Below, piece by piece: positions 29,362-39,023 of a stretch of DNA of 64,000 nucleotides. The position numbers were made by a program, and so were the translations under genes. The notes under the pieces were generated by a model that had not been told where the DNA came from, did no database searches, and was given only the letters and a program-made list of their open reading frames with translations. Within the stretch, counting starts at the first letter, position 1, and each line of letters opens with the position of its first letter. Origin of the DNA: Oscillospiraceae bacterium. GTDB lineage: Bacteria > Bacillota > Clostridia > Oscillospirales > Ruminococcaceae. The DNA lies in assembly GCA_021200775.1 (NCBI GenBank), contig JAJQGB010000004.1:310001-374000 (forward strand), written 5' to 3'.

Positions 29362-30300
29362 CTAACAAACAATACCGTTCCCTCTGATTATTTCTTCTGC
29401 CAAAGACAACTCACTCTCGCCATCAGAAAGCTTATCCCTGTATATCCAATTAATCCTTTCGTCACGTCTGAACCATGTAAGCTGTCTTTTTGCGTATCTC
29501 CTGGAATCCTGCTTTATGCTCTCTACACACTCATCAAGAGATTTCTCACCGTCGAAATACGGCTTGAATTCTTTATAGCCAATAGCCTGTCCGGCTGTTG
29601 CCACGTTTTCTCGTGAAAGAACCATCTTTGCTTCTTCCAGAAGCCCCATTTCAAGCATCCTGTCGACTCTCTTGTTGACTCTGTCGTACAGAAACTCTCT
29701 GTCTGAAAAGTTGAGTCCAATCATAATCGGGTCATACGGGCTTTCCTTTTGCGACAGCTTGTTGGCTTCGGTCATTGTAACGCCTGAAATCTCGTAGACC
29801 TCGATAGCCCTTATAATGCGCATGAGATTGTTCGGATGAAGTCTCGCCGCTGATTCCGGGTCAAACTCTCTGAGAATTTCAAGCAGGTATTCCCCGCCCT
29901 TTTCTTCAGCAAGCTCAGACAGCTCTTCTCTCAGCTCTGTTGACGAGCAGGTTTCATCAAAACTGATTCCATTCACAAGCGAAGAAATATAAAGTCCTGT
30001 TCCGCCGCATACGATAGGTGTCTTTCCGCGGCTCGCAATATCCTTTATGCAATCGCTTGCCAATCTTACATAGTCGGCAACAGAAAACTCCTCGGACAAA
30101 TCAAGAATGTCTATCATATGATGTTTAATTCCACGCATCTCTTCCGTGGTCGGCTTTGCTGTGGCAATGCTGATGTCCCGATAAATCTGCATCGAATCAG
30201 CCGAAACTATCTCTCCATCAAAAATCTCTGCCAAAGACACCGCAAGCTCGGTTTTTCCCGAAGCCGTAGGACCGCATACTACAATCAACTTCTGTTTCAT
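29362..30300 (-). CDS. miaA: tRNA dimethylallyltransferase
   Basis: A 312-residue enzyme that prenylates A37 of tRNAs reading UNN codons. P-loop GPTASGKTELAV at the N-terminus, then DSMQIYRDISIATAKPT and HHMIDI, all family motifs. Three bases after mutL, as in many Firmicutes. Confidence 0.96.
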   Translation of the reverse strand: MKQKLIVVCGPTASGKTELAVSLAEIFDGEIVSADSMQIYRDISIATAKPTTEEMRGIKHHMIDILDLSEEFSVADYVRLASDCIKDIASRGKTPIVCGGTGLYISSLVNGISFDETCSSTELREELSELAEEKGGEYLLEILREFDPESAARLHPNNLMRIIRAIEVYEISGVTMTEANKLSQKESPYDPIMIGLNFSDREFLYDRVNKRVDRMLEMGLLEEAKMVLSRENVATAGQAIGYKEFKPYFDGEKSLDECVESIKQDSRRYAKRQLTWFRRDERINWIYRDKLSDGESELSLAEEIIRGNGIVC

Positions 30301-30303
30301 GTT

Positions 30304-32238
30304 CTATACAATCCTTCGGAACATCTTTTCAATCTCTCGCTTGGAAAGCTTGACTAATATAGGTCTTCCGTGGGGGCAATAACGGATATCCTCTTCTGTT
30401 ATAAGTTCCATAAGTCTTTCAAGCTCGATTACATTGGTATCGCTGTTTGCTTTTATTGCCGCCTTGCAGGCGAATGTATGATACAAATCATCAAAAATCT
30501 CTGAACCCTTATTCTTCTTGCCCTGATTGATGCTGTCGGCAATCTGAACGACCACGTCGATGGGGTCCATATCCTGCGCAATCATTGGAGAACCGTTTAT
30601 CACAATCTCGGGAGCATCTTTGAAGTCAATGCTGACTCCAAGCCTGCGACATACATCCTGATTTTCGTAAAGAGCTTCATACTGCTCATATGTAAGGCTA
30701 ATTCTGACGGGATTAAGAAGCATCTGTGAATCAAGCTCGGTGACATTACGTTTGAGTCCTTCATAGATAAGTCTTTCGTGAGCGGCGTGCTTGTCAACAA
30801 GGAGAATGTCCTCGCCACACTGTGCAACAATATACGTCTTGAACGCTTCCCCAATCACTCTGATTTCAAGCGGCTCGCTTCCGCTTTCAATAGCAGTTTC
30901 CGAAGAAACCGGCTTTTCAAGCGATTGTTCGTTTATATATGCAAAAATGCTTTCAGGTTCACTTTCTTCCTGGATATCAATCTCTTTCGATTCGGAAGCT
31001 ACTATGTGTGTCTTATCAGAATTCTCATCTCTTATGTTAGGCGCCTTGTAGTCCTTCATAAAAGTTTTCATGAACTCACTGGTCGACATGCTGGTTCTCT
31101 GATAAGATGCGGTCGTTGAGCCAAATGACATCTGCTCATTCTTTTCGGAATTGCCGGAAATCAATGTGGCGCCCGAGTAGAGCTGTCTGTGGGTTACAGA
31201 GCTGTTGGCAGATGTTCTTGAACCATCGGCATTGATTTCCTCGGGAGAATCCGACTTTAAAAGCGCATCCTTTATTGCATAATACACTGCGCTGTATATG
31301 GTGTTATTATCCTGAAATCTGACTTCAAGCTTGGTGGGATGTGCATTGACGTCAACGCACTCAGCCGGCATAGAAATATCGATAACGCATCCGGGATGCT
31401 TACCAACCATCATCCGGTCGGTAAACGCCTCTTCAACAGCCGTCGCAAGGGTAACACTCTTAATGTATCTCGAATTCACAAAGAAGTTCTGAAAGACTCT
31501 CGTAGCTCTTGCGGCAAGAGGCTTGGTGACATAGCCCTTAACAGTGACGTACATGTACTTGTAATCAACCGAAATACAGCCGTCATAGAACTCTTTTCCA
31601 AGAATTGTGTATATTGCGGACAGAAGCTTGCCGTCACCTGATGTAACAAACTCAACCTTGTTATCCCTTATAAATTTAAATGATATTTCCGGATGAGAAA
31701 GCGCAATCTTCTGAACAACCGTTGCTGCAGAATTGCCCTCGGGAGTGTCTTTTTTCAAAAACTTCTGTCTTGCAGGTACATTATAAAACAAGTCTCTTAC
31801 AATAATAGTAGTGCCGTCGGGACAACCGGCAGACTCAGCAGAAACTTCAACTCCTCCTTCTATCTCATACCTGAATCCAAGCTCATCTTCACGTCTTTTT
31901 GTCAGAAGCTGAACCTTTGAAACGGCACAGACAGACGCAAGAGCTTCACCTCTGAAGCCAAGAGTTTCTATAGAATCAAGGTCCTCTTTAGCCGAAATCT
32001 TGCTTGTTGCATGTCTCACAAATGCAAGTGGCACATCATCTGAAGCCATACCACAGCCATTGTCGGTGACTCTGAGGTAAGTTTTACCGCCGTTTTTAAT
32101 TTCAACAACGATATTATCGGCACCAGCATCTATGGAGTTCTCAACAAGTTCCTTGACTGTAGAAGAAGGTCTGTCGACAACTTCTCCGGCGGCAATAAGC
32201 TCATATACCGATTTGTCCAAAAGATGTATTCTGTTCAC
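30304..32238 (-). CDS. mutL: DNA mismatch repair protein MutL
   Basis: A 644-residue GHKL ATPase and endonuclease. N-terminal motifs DAGADN, DNGCGM and GFRGEAL are visible, and the C-terminal nuclease part has DKHAAHER (the family more often has DQHA) and CPHGRP near the end. It forms a pair with MutS upstream. The long middle linker is low in complexity. Confidence 0.96.
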   Translation of the reverse strand: MNRIHLLDKSVYELIAAGEVVDRPSSTVKELVENSIDAGADNIVVEIKNGGKTYLRVTDNGCGMASDDVPLAFVRHATSKISAKEDLDSIETLGFRGEALASVCAVSKVQLLTKRREDELGFRYEIEGGVEVSAESAGCPDGTTIIVRDLFYNVPARQKFLKKDTPEGNSAATVVQKIALSHPEISFKFIRDNKVEFVTSGDGKLLSAIYTILGKEFYDGCISVDYKYMYVTVKGYVTKPLAARATRVFQNFFVNSRYIKSVTLATAVEEAFTDRMMVGKHPGCVIDISMPAECVDVNAHPTKLEVRFQDNNTIYSAVYYAIKDALLKSDSPEEINADGSRTSANSSVTHRQLYSGATLISGNSEKNEQMSFGSTTASYQRTSMSTSEFMKTFMKDYKAPNIRDENSDKTHIVASESKEIDIQEESEPESIFAYINEQSLEKPVSSETAIESGSEPLEIRVIGEAFKTYIVAQCGEDILLVDKHAAHERLIYEGLKRNVTELDSQMLLNPVRISLTYEQYEALYENQDVCRRLGVSIDFKDAPEIVINGSPMIAQDMDPIDVVVQIADSINQGKKNKGSEIFDDLYHTFACKAAIKANSDTNVIELERLMELITEEDIRYCPHGRPILVKLSKREIEKMFRRIV

Positions 32239-32272
32239 TCTGCCGCCTCCTCGTATAAATTTTTATTCTGAA

Positions 32273-34882
32273 TCAGATATATCTTACAATGTCCGAAATA
32301 AGCTCTCTTAGTTCCTTGTCTGACAGCTCGTCAATATTTGTCTTTCTGAGCATATTCAAAACAGCTTTCTCGTTTATTCCTTCAAATGAAACCTGGTCGT
32401 CTTCCTTTGGAGATTCTGCCACAGGCTTTACTTCCAGCTCCTTTAAGATTTCTCTCGAACGTCTCAAAATCGACTCGGGAAGCCCTGCGAGCTTAGCAAC
32501 TTCCAGACCGTATGATTCATCAACTCCGCCACGGACTATTTTCCGAAGGAACCTGATACCGTCGGAGCCTTTCTTGACCGCCACGCTATAGTTCTTGATT
32601 CCGGGCTTCTCATTTTCAAGTGTTATTAGCTCATGATAGTGAGTCGCAAAAAGAGTTTTGCAACCAATTTTTCTTGGATTCGCTATATATTCTGCGACGC
32701 TCTTGGCAATGCTCAGTCCGTCATATGTTGAGGTTCCTCTTCCGACTTCATCCAGAATTACAAGGCTGTCACGTGTTGCGTTTTTGACTATATCTGCAAC
32801 CTCGCTCATCTCAACCATGAATGTTGACTGACCGGCAGTGAGGTCGTCGGAAGCTCCGACACGGGTAAATATCTGGTCGCAGATTGAAATTTTTGCATAA
32901 TCAGCCGGCACAAAGGAGCCTATCTGAGCCATCAGTGTAATCAATGCAACTTGTCTCATATATGTAGACTTGCCTGACATATTAGGACCCGTAATTATCG
33001 ACATTCGGTTATCTGTCAAATCAAGATATGCATCGTTCGGGACGAAGAGCTCGTCCTTCAGCATAAGCTCGACAACCGGATGCCTGCCGTTTCTTATATC
33101 AATTATGCCGTCAATGGCGATTTCCGGCTTGGTATAGTTATTCTTGATAGCAACAGACGCAAACGACGCAAGGACATCAACCGTAGCAACAGCAACGGCT
33201 GTCTTCTGAACCTCAGAAAGCTTATTTGCAACGTACTCCCTTACCTCGTTGAATATCTCATTTTCAAGCGCCAAAATACGTTCAGATGCTCCTGAAATCA
33301 TGTTTTCAGCATTTTTGAGCTCTTCGGTTATGTAACGCTCAGCATTTACGAGCGTTTGCTTTCTTATAAAGTAATCGGGCACCTGTTCAATGAATGAACG
33401 CGTGACTTCCATGTAATAGCCATAAACGTGGTTATATCCCGACTTCAGATTCTTGATGCCGGTTTTCTCACGTTCTTTTGCAACGATTTCTTCAATGACG
33501 CTTTTACCGTCTGATGCCATCTTTCTCAGATTGTCGAGCTCGTCGTTGAAGCCCTCTTTTATCATTCCGCCATTTTTGAATGTTGCCGGAAGGTCATCAG
33601 GAATTGCGTTATCAATAAGGTTAGCAATATCTTCAAGTGTGGAAATATCGTTGTTCAAATTCTTAATGAGGTCTGAGCCCAGCTCGTCTAAAATTCTCTT
33701 GATTTCCGGAAGTCTTGATGAAGTGCTGGCAAGAGCCTTTAAATCTCTTGGAGTCGCAGTTTTGTAAATGACTTTCGTCATAAGACGTTCCAAATCATAA
33801 ACTCCGCCGAGTTCATCCTCCAGACATAGTAGTAAAGCAGAATTGCGATACATCGCTTCAACCGCATCAAGCCTTCTCATTATTCTGGTAGGATTACAAA
33901 GCGGTTGTTCAATCCATGACTTCAACATTCTCTTTCCCATTGAAGTCTTTGTCATGTCGAGAACCCACAGAAGTGAGCCCTTCTTCTCGCCGGTTCTGAG
34001 AGTCTTGGTAAGCTCCAGATTCGTTCTTGCGGTGTAGCCGAGTGCCATAATCTGCTCGTCGGTGTGTCTTTCGACTGATGAGAATCTTGCGACACTTCCT
34101 CTCTGAGTATCAGCAATATAGCAGAACAAAGCTGAAATAGCTTTTGCTTCCGCATCCTTTTCAGAAAGTTCAAGCTTCCGGAACGAGTCGTTCGAGAACT
34201 GGTCTAAAACAGTCTGCCGATTCTTTGAAAAATCAAATGCACCTTCGTCGAGTACTTTAAGTCCAGCTTTCAGCTTGTCCGAAATGAATTTTGCGACATC
34301 GCTGTCCATAGGAAATTTCGCCTGACAAAGGATTTCAACCGGCGAGTATCTTGAAAGCTTGTTGATTAAAAATGCCTGTAAATCGCCTTCGGAGGACTTG
34401 TAAATATGCGCCTCACCGGTTGACATATCCGCAAAGCAAACAGCCACAGTTCCAGCTTCAAAATAGATTGAAGCAAGCCAGTTATTGTTGCCCTCGTCGA
34501 GCATACTGCTGTCGGTAAGAGTTCCAGGCGTGACAATTCTTATGACGTCTCTCTTGACAATACCTTTGGCTGTTGCAGGGTCTTCAAGCTGTTCGCAGAT
34601 AACTACACTATAACCCTTGTCTATAAGTCTTTTGATATATGCGTCGCAGGCATGATGAGGGACTCCGCACATAGGAGCACGTTCCGAAAGTCCACAATCC
34701 TTTGAAGTAAGCGCCAATTCAAGCTCTTTGGATGCAACAATGGCATCATCAAAGAACATCTCATAAAAGTCACCAAGCCTGAAGAAAAGGATGCTGTCCA
34801 TATGCTGTAGCTTTATCTCAACATATTGTCTCATTCCCTTCGACAGAGAATTTATATCAACGTCTTTGAGTAAAAGCGGCAT
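32273..34882 (-). CDS. mutS: DNA mismatch repair protein MutS
   Basis: An 869-residue mismatch sensor. The N-terminal mismatch domain contains FFRLGDFYEMFFDDA (Phe-x-Glu motif FYEMF), then connector, lever and clamp domains, and the ATPase with GPNMSGKSTYMRQV and DEVGRGTSTYDG. It is far from mutS2, the second MutS-family gene in the window. Follows ylbF by 38 bases. Confidence 0.97.
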   Translation of the reverse strand: MPLLLKDVDINSLSKGMRQYVEIKLQHMDSILFFRLGDFYEMFFDDAIVASKELELALTSKDCGLSERAPMCGVPHHACDAYIKRLIDKGYSVVICEQLEDPATAKGIVKRDVIRIVTPGTLTDSSMLDEGNNNWLASIYFEAGTVAVCFADMSTGEAHIYKSSEGDLQAFLINKLSRYSPVEILCQAKFPMDSDVAKFISDKLKAGLKVLDEGAFDFSKNRQTVLDQFSNDSFRKLELSEKDAEAKAISALFCYIADTQRGSVARFSSVERHTDEQIMALGYTARTNLELTKTLRTGEKKGSLLWVLDMTKTSMGKRMLKSWIEQPLCNPTRIMRRLDAVEAMYRNSALLLCLEDELGGVYDLERLMTKVIYKTATPRDLKALASTSSRLPEIKRILDELGSDLIKNLNNDISTLEDIANLIDNAIPDDLPATFKNGGMIKEGFNDELDNLRKMASDGKSVIEEIVAKEREKTGIKNLKSGYNHVYGYYMEVTRSFIEQVPDYFIRKQTLVNAERYITEELKNAENMISGASERILALENEIFNEVREYVANKLSEVQKTAVAVATVDVLASFASVAIKNNYTKPEIAIDGIIDIRNGRHPVVELMLKDELFVPNDAYLDLTDNRMSIITGPNMSGKSTYMRQVALITLMAQIGSFVPADYAKISICDQIFTRVGASDDLTAGQSTFMVEMSEVADIVKNATRDSLVILDEVGRGTSTYDGLSIAKSVAEYIANPRKIGCKTLFATHYHELITLENEKPGIKNYSVAVKKGSDGIRFLRKIVRGGVDESYGLEVAKLAGLPESILRRSREILKELEVKPVAESPKEDDQVSFEGINEKAVLNMLRKTNIDELSDKELRELISDIVRYI

Positions 34883-34920
34883 ACTTATTCATCCTTTCTC
34901 GTATCTTATTAGTATAAATA

Positions 34921-35325
34921 TCAGTGACAGCCGCCACAGGAAGCGCAGTTTCCTGTGCAACCGTAATTCATGTCGCAGGTTTCCGGGTCTTCGCCGTTAG
35001 CAGACATGTTGATTATGGTTGTAATCTGTCTTAAAAGCTCGTCCATTTCATTTTTAGCGTCGTTATAAGCGGACATATGCTCATTCTTCATAATACTAGA
35101 GTAAAGGTCTCCGACGCTCGTTTTGAGCTCTTCGATTTTATTCTCATCACGTTCGGCTTTTGAAACCTCATTGTTGAGAATAACTCTGCCGTGATTGAAC
35201 TGTTCAATCATGCCCTGAAGTTCGGCATCATTATCGTTCGCAACACGAGCTCTTATATAGTTTGAATATCTCTCATCAGCCTGAATAGCCTTTCCGAGTT
35301 CCCTTGTAAGCTGAATAACATCCAT
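34921..35325 (-). CDS. YlbF family regulator with C-terminal Cys cluster
   Basis: A 134-residue helical protein of the YlbF/YmcA (RicF/RicA) family; N-terminal DVIQLTRELGKAIQADERY is typical. The last 20 residues hold five Cys (CDMNYGCTGNCASCGGC), which in the Bacillus Ric proteins help hold iron-sulfur clusters, so metal binding is likely. Family members affect RNase Y activity, competence and sporulation. First gene before mutS, with its own promoter. Confidence 0.85.
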   Translation of the reverse strand: MDVIQLTRELGKAIQADERYSNYIRARVANDNDAELQGMIEQFNHGRVILNNEVSKAERDENKIEELKTSVGDLYSSIMKNEHMSAYNDAKNEMDELLRQITTIINMSANGEDPETCDMNYGCTGNCASCGGCH

Positions 35326-35399
35326 TGTAGACTCTCCTTGTATATCATATCTTTTAATTTACCATATAGCAATGTGCATGAATCTGAATGCACCTAAAT

Positions 35400-35428
35400 A
35401 TTATATCACAAGACCTTGTAAAATACAA
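35400..35428 (-). promoter_or_regulatory. Sigma-A promoter for ylbF-mutS
   Basis: On the minus strand TTGTAT (35423-35428) is 17 bases from TATAAT (35400-35405). The ylbF ATG is 75 bases downstream. Confidence 0.7.
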
Positions 35429-35496
35429 GTCGTATCATTCAATTTGTAGTATGCAGAAGGACGAAAAATTTTTCCGTAATCCTGAATTTATGACAA

Positions 35497-35525
35497 GAAA
35501 GCGCCCCGAATTTCGGGGCGCTTTC
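35497..35525. terminator. Terminator after the NPTTG protein gene
   Basis: A GC-rich perfect stem (AAAGCGCCCCGAA with its complement) lies 24 bases past the stop, flanked by short T and A runs, so it can act on both strands. The rest of the 35326-35548 gap holds only the ylbF promoter. Confidence 0.8.
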
Positions 35526-35548
35526 GTTACAGACTTCTCAAACAGAGA

Positions 35549-35782
35549 TTAGTGCTTCTTGGAAGCAACAACACCAGCAGCAGCAACTACCATAGGAAGT
35601 ACGCAAAGAGCAATACCTGTGGTCGGGTTGGAATCGGTGGTCTCCTCAGCATCACCAGTGTCTTCAACATTGATGGTTTCGTCATCTTCAGAACCAGAGT
35701 TGGTGTCCTCTGCGAAAGCAGCAACAGTCAACATGGAAAGAACCATAACGAGAGAGAGAAGAAGTGCAACAATTTTTTTCAT
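35549..35782 (-). CDS. Small secreted protein with NPTTG-type C-terminal anchor
   Basis: A 77-residue precursor. Signal peptide MKKIVALLLSLVMVLSMLTV ending near AFA (residues 1-24), then an acidic Asp/Glu/Thr spacer of about 28 residues, NPTTG, a hydrophobic stretch (about IALCVLPMVVAAAGVVA) and SKKH. NPxTG followed by a membrane segment and a positive tail looks like a sortase substrate or a variant of it, and similar tails occur in Ruminococcus proteins. The function of such a tiny surface peptide is unknown. The ribosome binding site AAAGGAGG is very strong. A TATAAT lies about 47 bases before the ATG but no good -35 was seen; the rest of the gap 35783-36002 looks empty. Confidence 0.7.
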   Translation of the reverse strand: MKKIVALLLSLVMVLSMLTVAAFAEDTNSGSEDDETINVEDTGDAEETTDSNPTTGIALCVLPMVVAAAGVVASKKH

Positions 35783-36002
35783 AAAGAAAAACCTCCTTTT
35801 TGTTTAAGCAAACCGCTTAGCAGTTATATTATACATTATTTTCGCGGGATTTACTATTGCCAATTTATACAATCTTTTTTTCTCAAAAAGTCCCAAAATC
35901 GGCGTTATGCAAAAATCGCAAAAATATTGCATACCAAATGTAACTTTTTCGTGAACTTATTTACGGGAATTCGACCGAATAAATCACGATTCACCGATAT
36001 CT

Positions 36003-37862
36003 TTAGTCGGATACAGGATATATATTCATAACAAGAGTCGTGATGGAATTTGCAGGAGACTCAATACTGTAGTACTTCAATGAACCTAGATACTGCATGT
36101 ATTCGTTAAGCTCGGTTTCTTCTTCCTCATTGTCGGTATTGATAGTCGACCGATAGATTTTTCCGGACTTAATCTTGTAATCGCCAAGCTTCAAGCTGAG
36201 CTTTTCGTCATTATCAGTGCTGTTCACCAGGACAAGAACAAGTTTATCTCCCTCAGGTGATACAAATGCAGTAGCATTGGAATATGCCGCATTGAGAGTG
36301 GTGTCTACTCTGGTGTAGCCGGCTTTGATAAACTTCGAGAAGTGCATCATCACATAGTGATTTCCACGTCTCACAACGTCAGAATTTGAGCTCCAGCCAT
36401 CTACTTGAATCAAGCAATTTCCATCATCTTCAACCCAGACGCCATTCCAATAAAGATAGGCATTGACGTTCTCATAGTTGAGCTCGTTGATGATTGTGTC
36501 GGCATGTCCTAACAAGTCGTTATTGTACCACTCAGTCTGCCAGATGGTGTAATCCGGGAAAGAATCCCTCACAGCCGAGAAGCTAAGCTTTGAATTGACA
36601 CTGCCATAGAGGTGGTGCGCAATTGTTGTAAAGCTATCGGGAGCCTCTTCAATAAGCGGATTAAGATAATCTTCCATAAGGCTAGCGGTATCTGCCATAA
36701 CTTCAGCACCCATGATTTCAGGTGCATCGTCACCGAATGCTTCCTGGAACGCTTCATAAACAGCTATGTGAGCCTTCCAGTATGCACAGTGGTATTCGTC
36801 CTCGTCTGCCCCGAAATAGAAGCCTGCGTTTGCTCTGGCATTTCCCTGTTCATCCTGCTGTTTTCCCTGAAGTTCGGTCTCGTTGGAGATTGAGAAGTAA
36901 TCAACAGGAATTCCCGCATCAAGGAAAAGCTGAACCGACTCGACACAGAACTGTGCCAGCTCGTCGTACATATACTCGCCATTCTTATCCTTTGCGAGTG
37001 TATAGTATGAATAGCCATTATCGTCTTCCTTGACGAATTCAACAAAGTCGAGGTCTCTGTCATATTCGCCCCAACTCGTAACCATTACAATCGGGTCGAT
37101 TCCACGCTCAATTGCGGCATTATAAAACGCATTGTAAGTTTTATAGCCGTCGAGTGCGTCCTGATATTCGTCTCCGACATGATTCAAATCTCTGAATCTG
37201 AGAATGTTGAATTCGCAGTCTTCAAAAATCCAGTCGTAAACTTCTTCCGAATGGATATTACGAACAAACCAGTCGGAATACCATGTGTACGACGCTCCCC
37301 AACCCTCAATTGTCTGGTAGGTTGTGTCGATATCAAAGGTTATCGACGGGCTTCCGCTCACCTTCCACTTGACGACAACTGAATAGATTGTGTTACCTTC
37401 TCCACCTATTCCGAAATTCATCAGGTTGTCAAGGCTTAATGCTTCTCCGGTTTCCGGATGAGTCTTTGCTGTGTAGGCACTTATCAGCTTCTCAGCTGAA
37501 AATGACGCTACCTTCTTGCCGTTGCTCGTTGTGGTTGTGTGGGAAGAATAACTTGCCCACGGGTACTGTCCTCCGCCGTAGTCTCCGCTCTGCAAAAGAA
37601 GCGAAATATCGGCTGTTCCTTTATATGTAACTTCAATCGTCGCATCCGAATGACTGATGGCGTCAATGAACCCACTCATCAGGTCAGAATCGATCCAACT
37701 CGTTATGAATGATGGATACCATCCTTCAATTTCTTCCTCACCAGAAAAAACGGTGAAGCTGAATTCGGTTGCGGCAAATGAGGTGACACTAAGGGACGTT
37801 ACGAACAATACTGCACACACGAGTGTTCCAAGTACTTTCATTATGATGCTTGTTCTCTTCAT
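36003..37862 (-). CDS. Secreted GH30-like glycoside hydrolase with N-terminal beta domain
   Basis: A 619-residue secreted enzyme. Signal peptide at residues 1-31 (MKRTSIIMKVLGTLVCAVLF to TSFA). Residues about 32-170 form a beta-rich domain that could bind carbohydrate but that I cannot assign. From about 172 a clan-A barrel follows (TYQTIEGWGASYTWYSDWF), with predicted acid/base E328 in SISNETEL and nucleophile E444 in IWQTEWYN, and a C-terminal beta-sandwich. It differs clearly from the three GH30 lipoproteins nearby, so substrate may differ (glucan or xylan). ATG 37862 is preferred because AGGTGA lies 9 bases before it; the GTG at 37874 overlaps that site. It follows galE by 49 bases and may share its transcript. 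Confidence 0.8.
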   Translation of the reverse strand: MKRTSIIMKVLGTLVCAVLFVTSLSVTSFAATEFSFTVFSGEEEIEGWYPSFITSWIDSDLMSGFIDAISHSDATIEVTYKGTADISLLLQSGDYGGGQYPWASYSSHTTTTSNGKKVASFSAEKLISAYTAKTHPETGEALSLDNLMNFGIGGEGNTIYSVVVKWKVSGSPSITFDIDTTYQTIEGWGASYTWYSDWFVRNIHSEEVYDWIFEDCEFNILRFRDLNHVGDEYQDALDGYKTYNAFYNAAIERGIDPIVMVTSWGEYDRDLDFVEFVKEDDNGYSYYTLAKDKNGEYMYDELAQFCVESVQLFLDAGIPVDYFSISNETELQGKQQDEQGNARANAGFYFGADEDEYHCAYWKAHIAVYEAFQEAFGDDAPEIMGAEVMADTASLMEDYLNPLIEEAPDSFTTIAHHLYGSVNSKLSFSAVRDSFPDYTIWQTEWYNNDLLGHADTIINELNYENVNAYLYWNGVWVEDDGNCLIQVDGWSSNSDVVRRGNHYVMMHFSKFIKAGYTRVDTTLNAAYSNATAFVSPEGDKLVLVLVNSTDNDEKLSLKLGDYKIKSGKIYRSTINTDNEEEETELNEYMQYLGSLKYYSIESPANSITTLVMNIYPVSD

Positions 37863-37911
37863 AATAATGTTCACCTATTTGTTCCAAATATTTATTATCC
37901 CGAAGACTTCA

Positions 37912-38940
37912 TCAGCCTCCGTTATAACCATAGGGATTATGACTCTGCCAGTTCCAGGAATCACGGCACATGTCGTCGATTCCATAGACAGCCTTCCAGT
38001 GGAGCTCCTTCTCTGCAAGAGTCGGGTCGGAATAGTTCTCATCAAGGTCTCCTGCACGTCTCGGACCGATTACGTAAGGAATTTCCTTGCCACAAGCCTT
38101 TTCGTAAGCCTTAACAACATCAAGAACCGAATAGCCGATTCCGGTGCCGAGGTTATAGATATAGACTCCGCCGTTCTTCGACTCGTCTATCTTTTCAAGA
38201 GCCTTGACGTGCCCGTCAGCAAGGTCACAAACATGGATGTAGTCGCGGACACCGGTACCATCATGGGTCTTGTAATCATCGCCCCAGACGTTGAGGTGCT
38301 CTCTTCTTCCGACAGCAACCTGCGCAATGTAAGGAACGAGATTATTCGGAATTCCCTGAGGGTCTTCACCAATAAGTCCTGACGGATGAGCACCAATCGG
38401 GTTGAAATATCTGAGTAAAACTACATTCCACTCATTATCGGCTGTGTGAATATCAGTGAGAATCTGCTCAATCATGCTCTTTGTCCAGCCGTAAGGATTT
38501 GTGCACGTACCCTTCGGGCAGTCCTCGGTTATCGGGACTCTTTCGGGAGCACCATATACGGTTGCGGAAGAACTGAATATGATATTCTTAACGCCGTGAG
38601 CCTTCATCGACTCAAGAAGTGTAAGGGTACCGCCAATATTGTTCTTATAGTATTCCAGCGGCTTCTGGACAGACTCACCTACTGCTTTGAGTCCGGCAAA
38701 GTGAATGAGAGCTGTAATATCAGGGTTCTCATCCATGATTTTATCCATTGCTGAACGGTCAAGCATATCCGCCTTATAGAATTTTACAGACTTCCCTGTT
38801 ATCTTCTCTACCCTTTTTAATGATTCCTCGCTTGAATTTGCAAGATTATCGAATACAACAACATCATATCCCTTTTCCAGTAATGTCAATACAGTGTGCG
38901 AACCGATATATCCAGCTCCTCCTGATACTAAAATAGACAT
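37912..38940 (-). CDS. galE: UDP-glucose 4-epimerase
   Basis: A 342-residue SDR-type NAD enzyme that interconverts UDP-glucose and UDP-galactose. It begins [17 protein letters not shown] (Rossmann motif GGAGYIGSH), contains FSSSATVYG and the Tyr-x-x-x-Lys pair in [11 protein letters not shown] 38940 is chosen since GGGAGG stands about 10 bases upstream. It has its own promoter. Epimerase next to GH30 genes suggests use of plant sugars or envelope glycan supply; which one cannot be told. Confidence 0.95.
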   Translation of the reverse strand: MSILVSGGAGYIGSHTVLTLLEKGYDVVVFDNLANSSEESLKRVEKITGKSVKFYKADMLDRSAMDKIMDENPDITALIHFAGLKAVGESVQKPLEYYKNNIGGTLTLLESMKAHGVKNIIFSSSATVYGAPERVPITEDCPKGTCTNPYGWTKSMIEQILTDIHTADNEWNVVLLRYFNPIGAHPSGLIGEDPQGIPNNLVPYIAQVAVGRREHLNVWGDDYKTHDGTGVRDYIHVCDLADGHVKALEKIDESKNGGVYIYNLGTGIGYSVLDVVKAYEKACGKEIPYVIGPRRAGDLDENYSDPTLAEKELHWKAVYGIDDMCRDSWNWQSHNPYGYNGG

Positions 38941-38976
38941 AGTAAAAAAGACCTCCCTACTCGTAATTATGCTTAT

Positions 38977-39005
38977 ATAATAGCACATTTAGAGCGGAAG
39001 GTCAA
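38977..39005 (-). promoter_or_regulatory. Sigma-A promoter for galE
   Basis: TTGACC (39000-39005) and TATTAT (38977-38982) on the minus strand, 17 bases apart, with an extended -10 TGTGC before the hexamer. It lies in the gap after the last GH30 lipoprotein gene, where no terminator is visible. Confidence 0.72.
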
Positions 39006-39023
39006 TCATTATTCTTGAAAATT

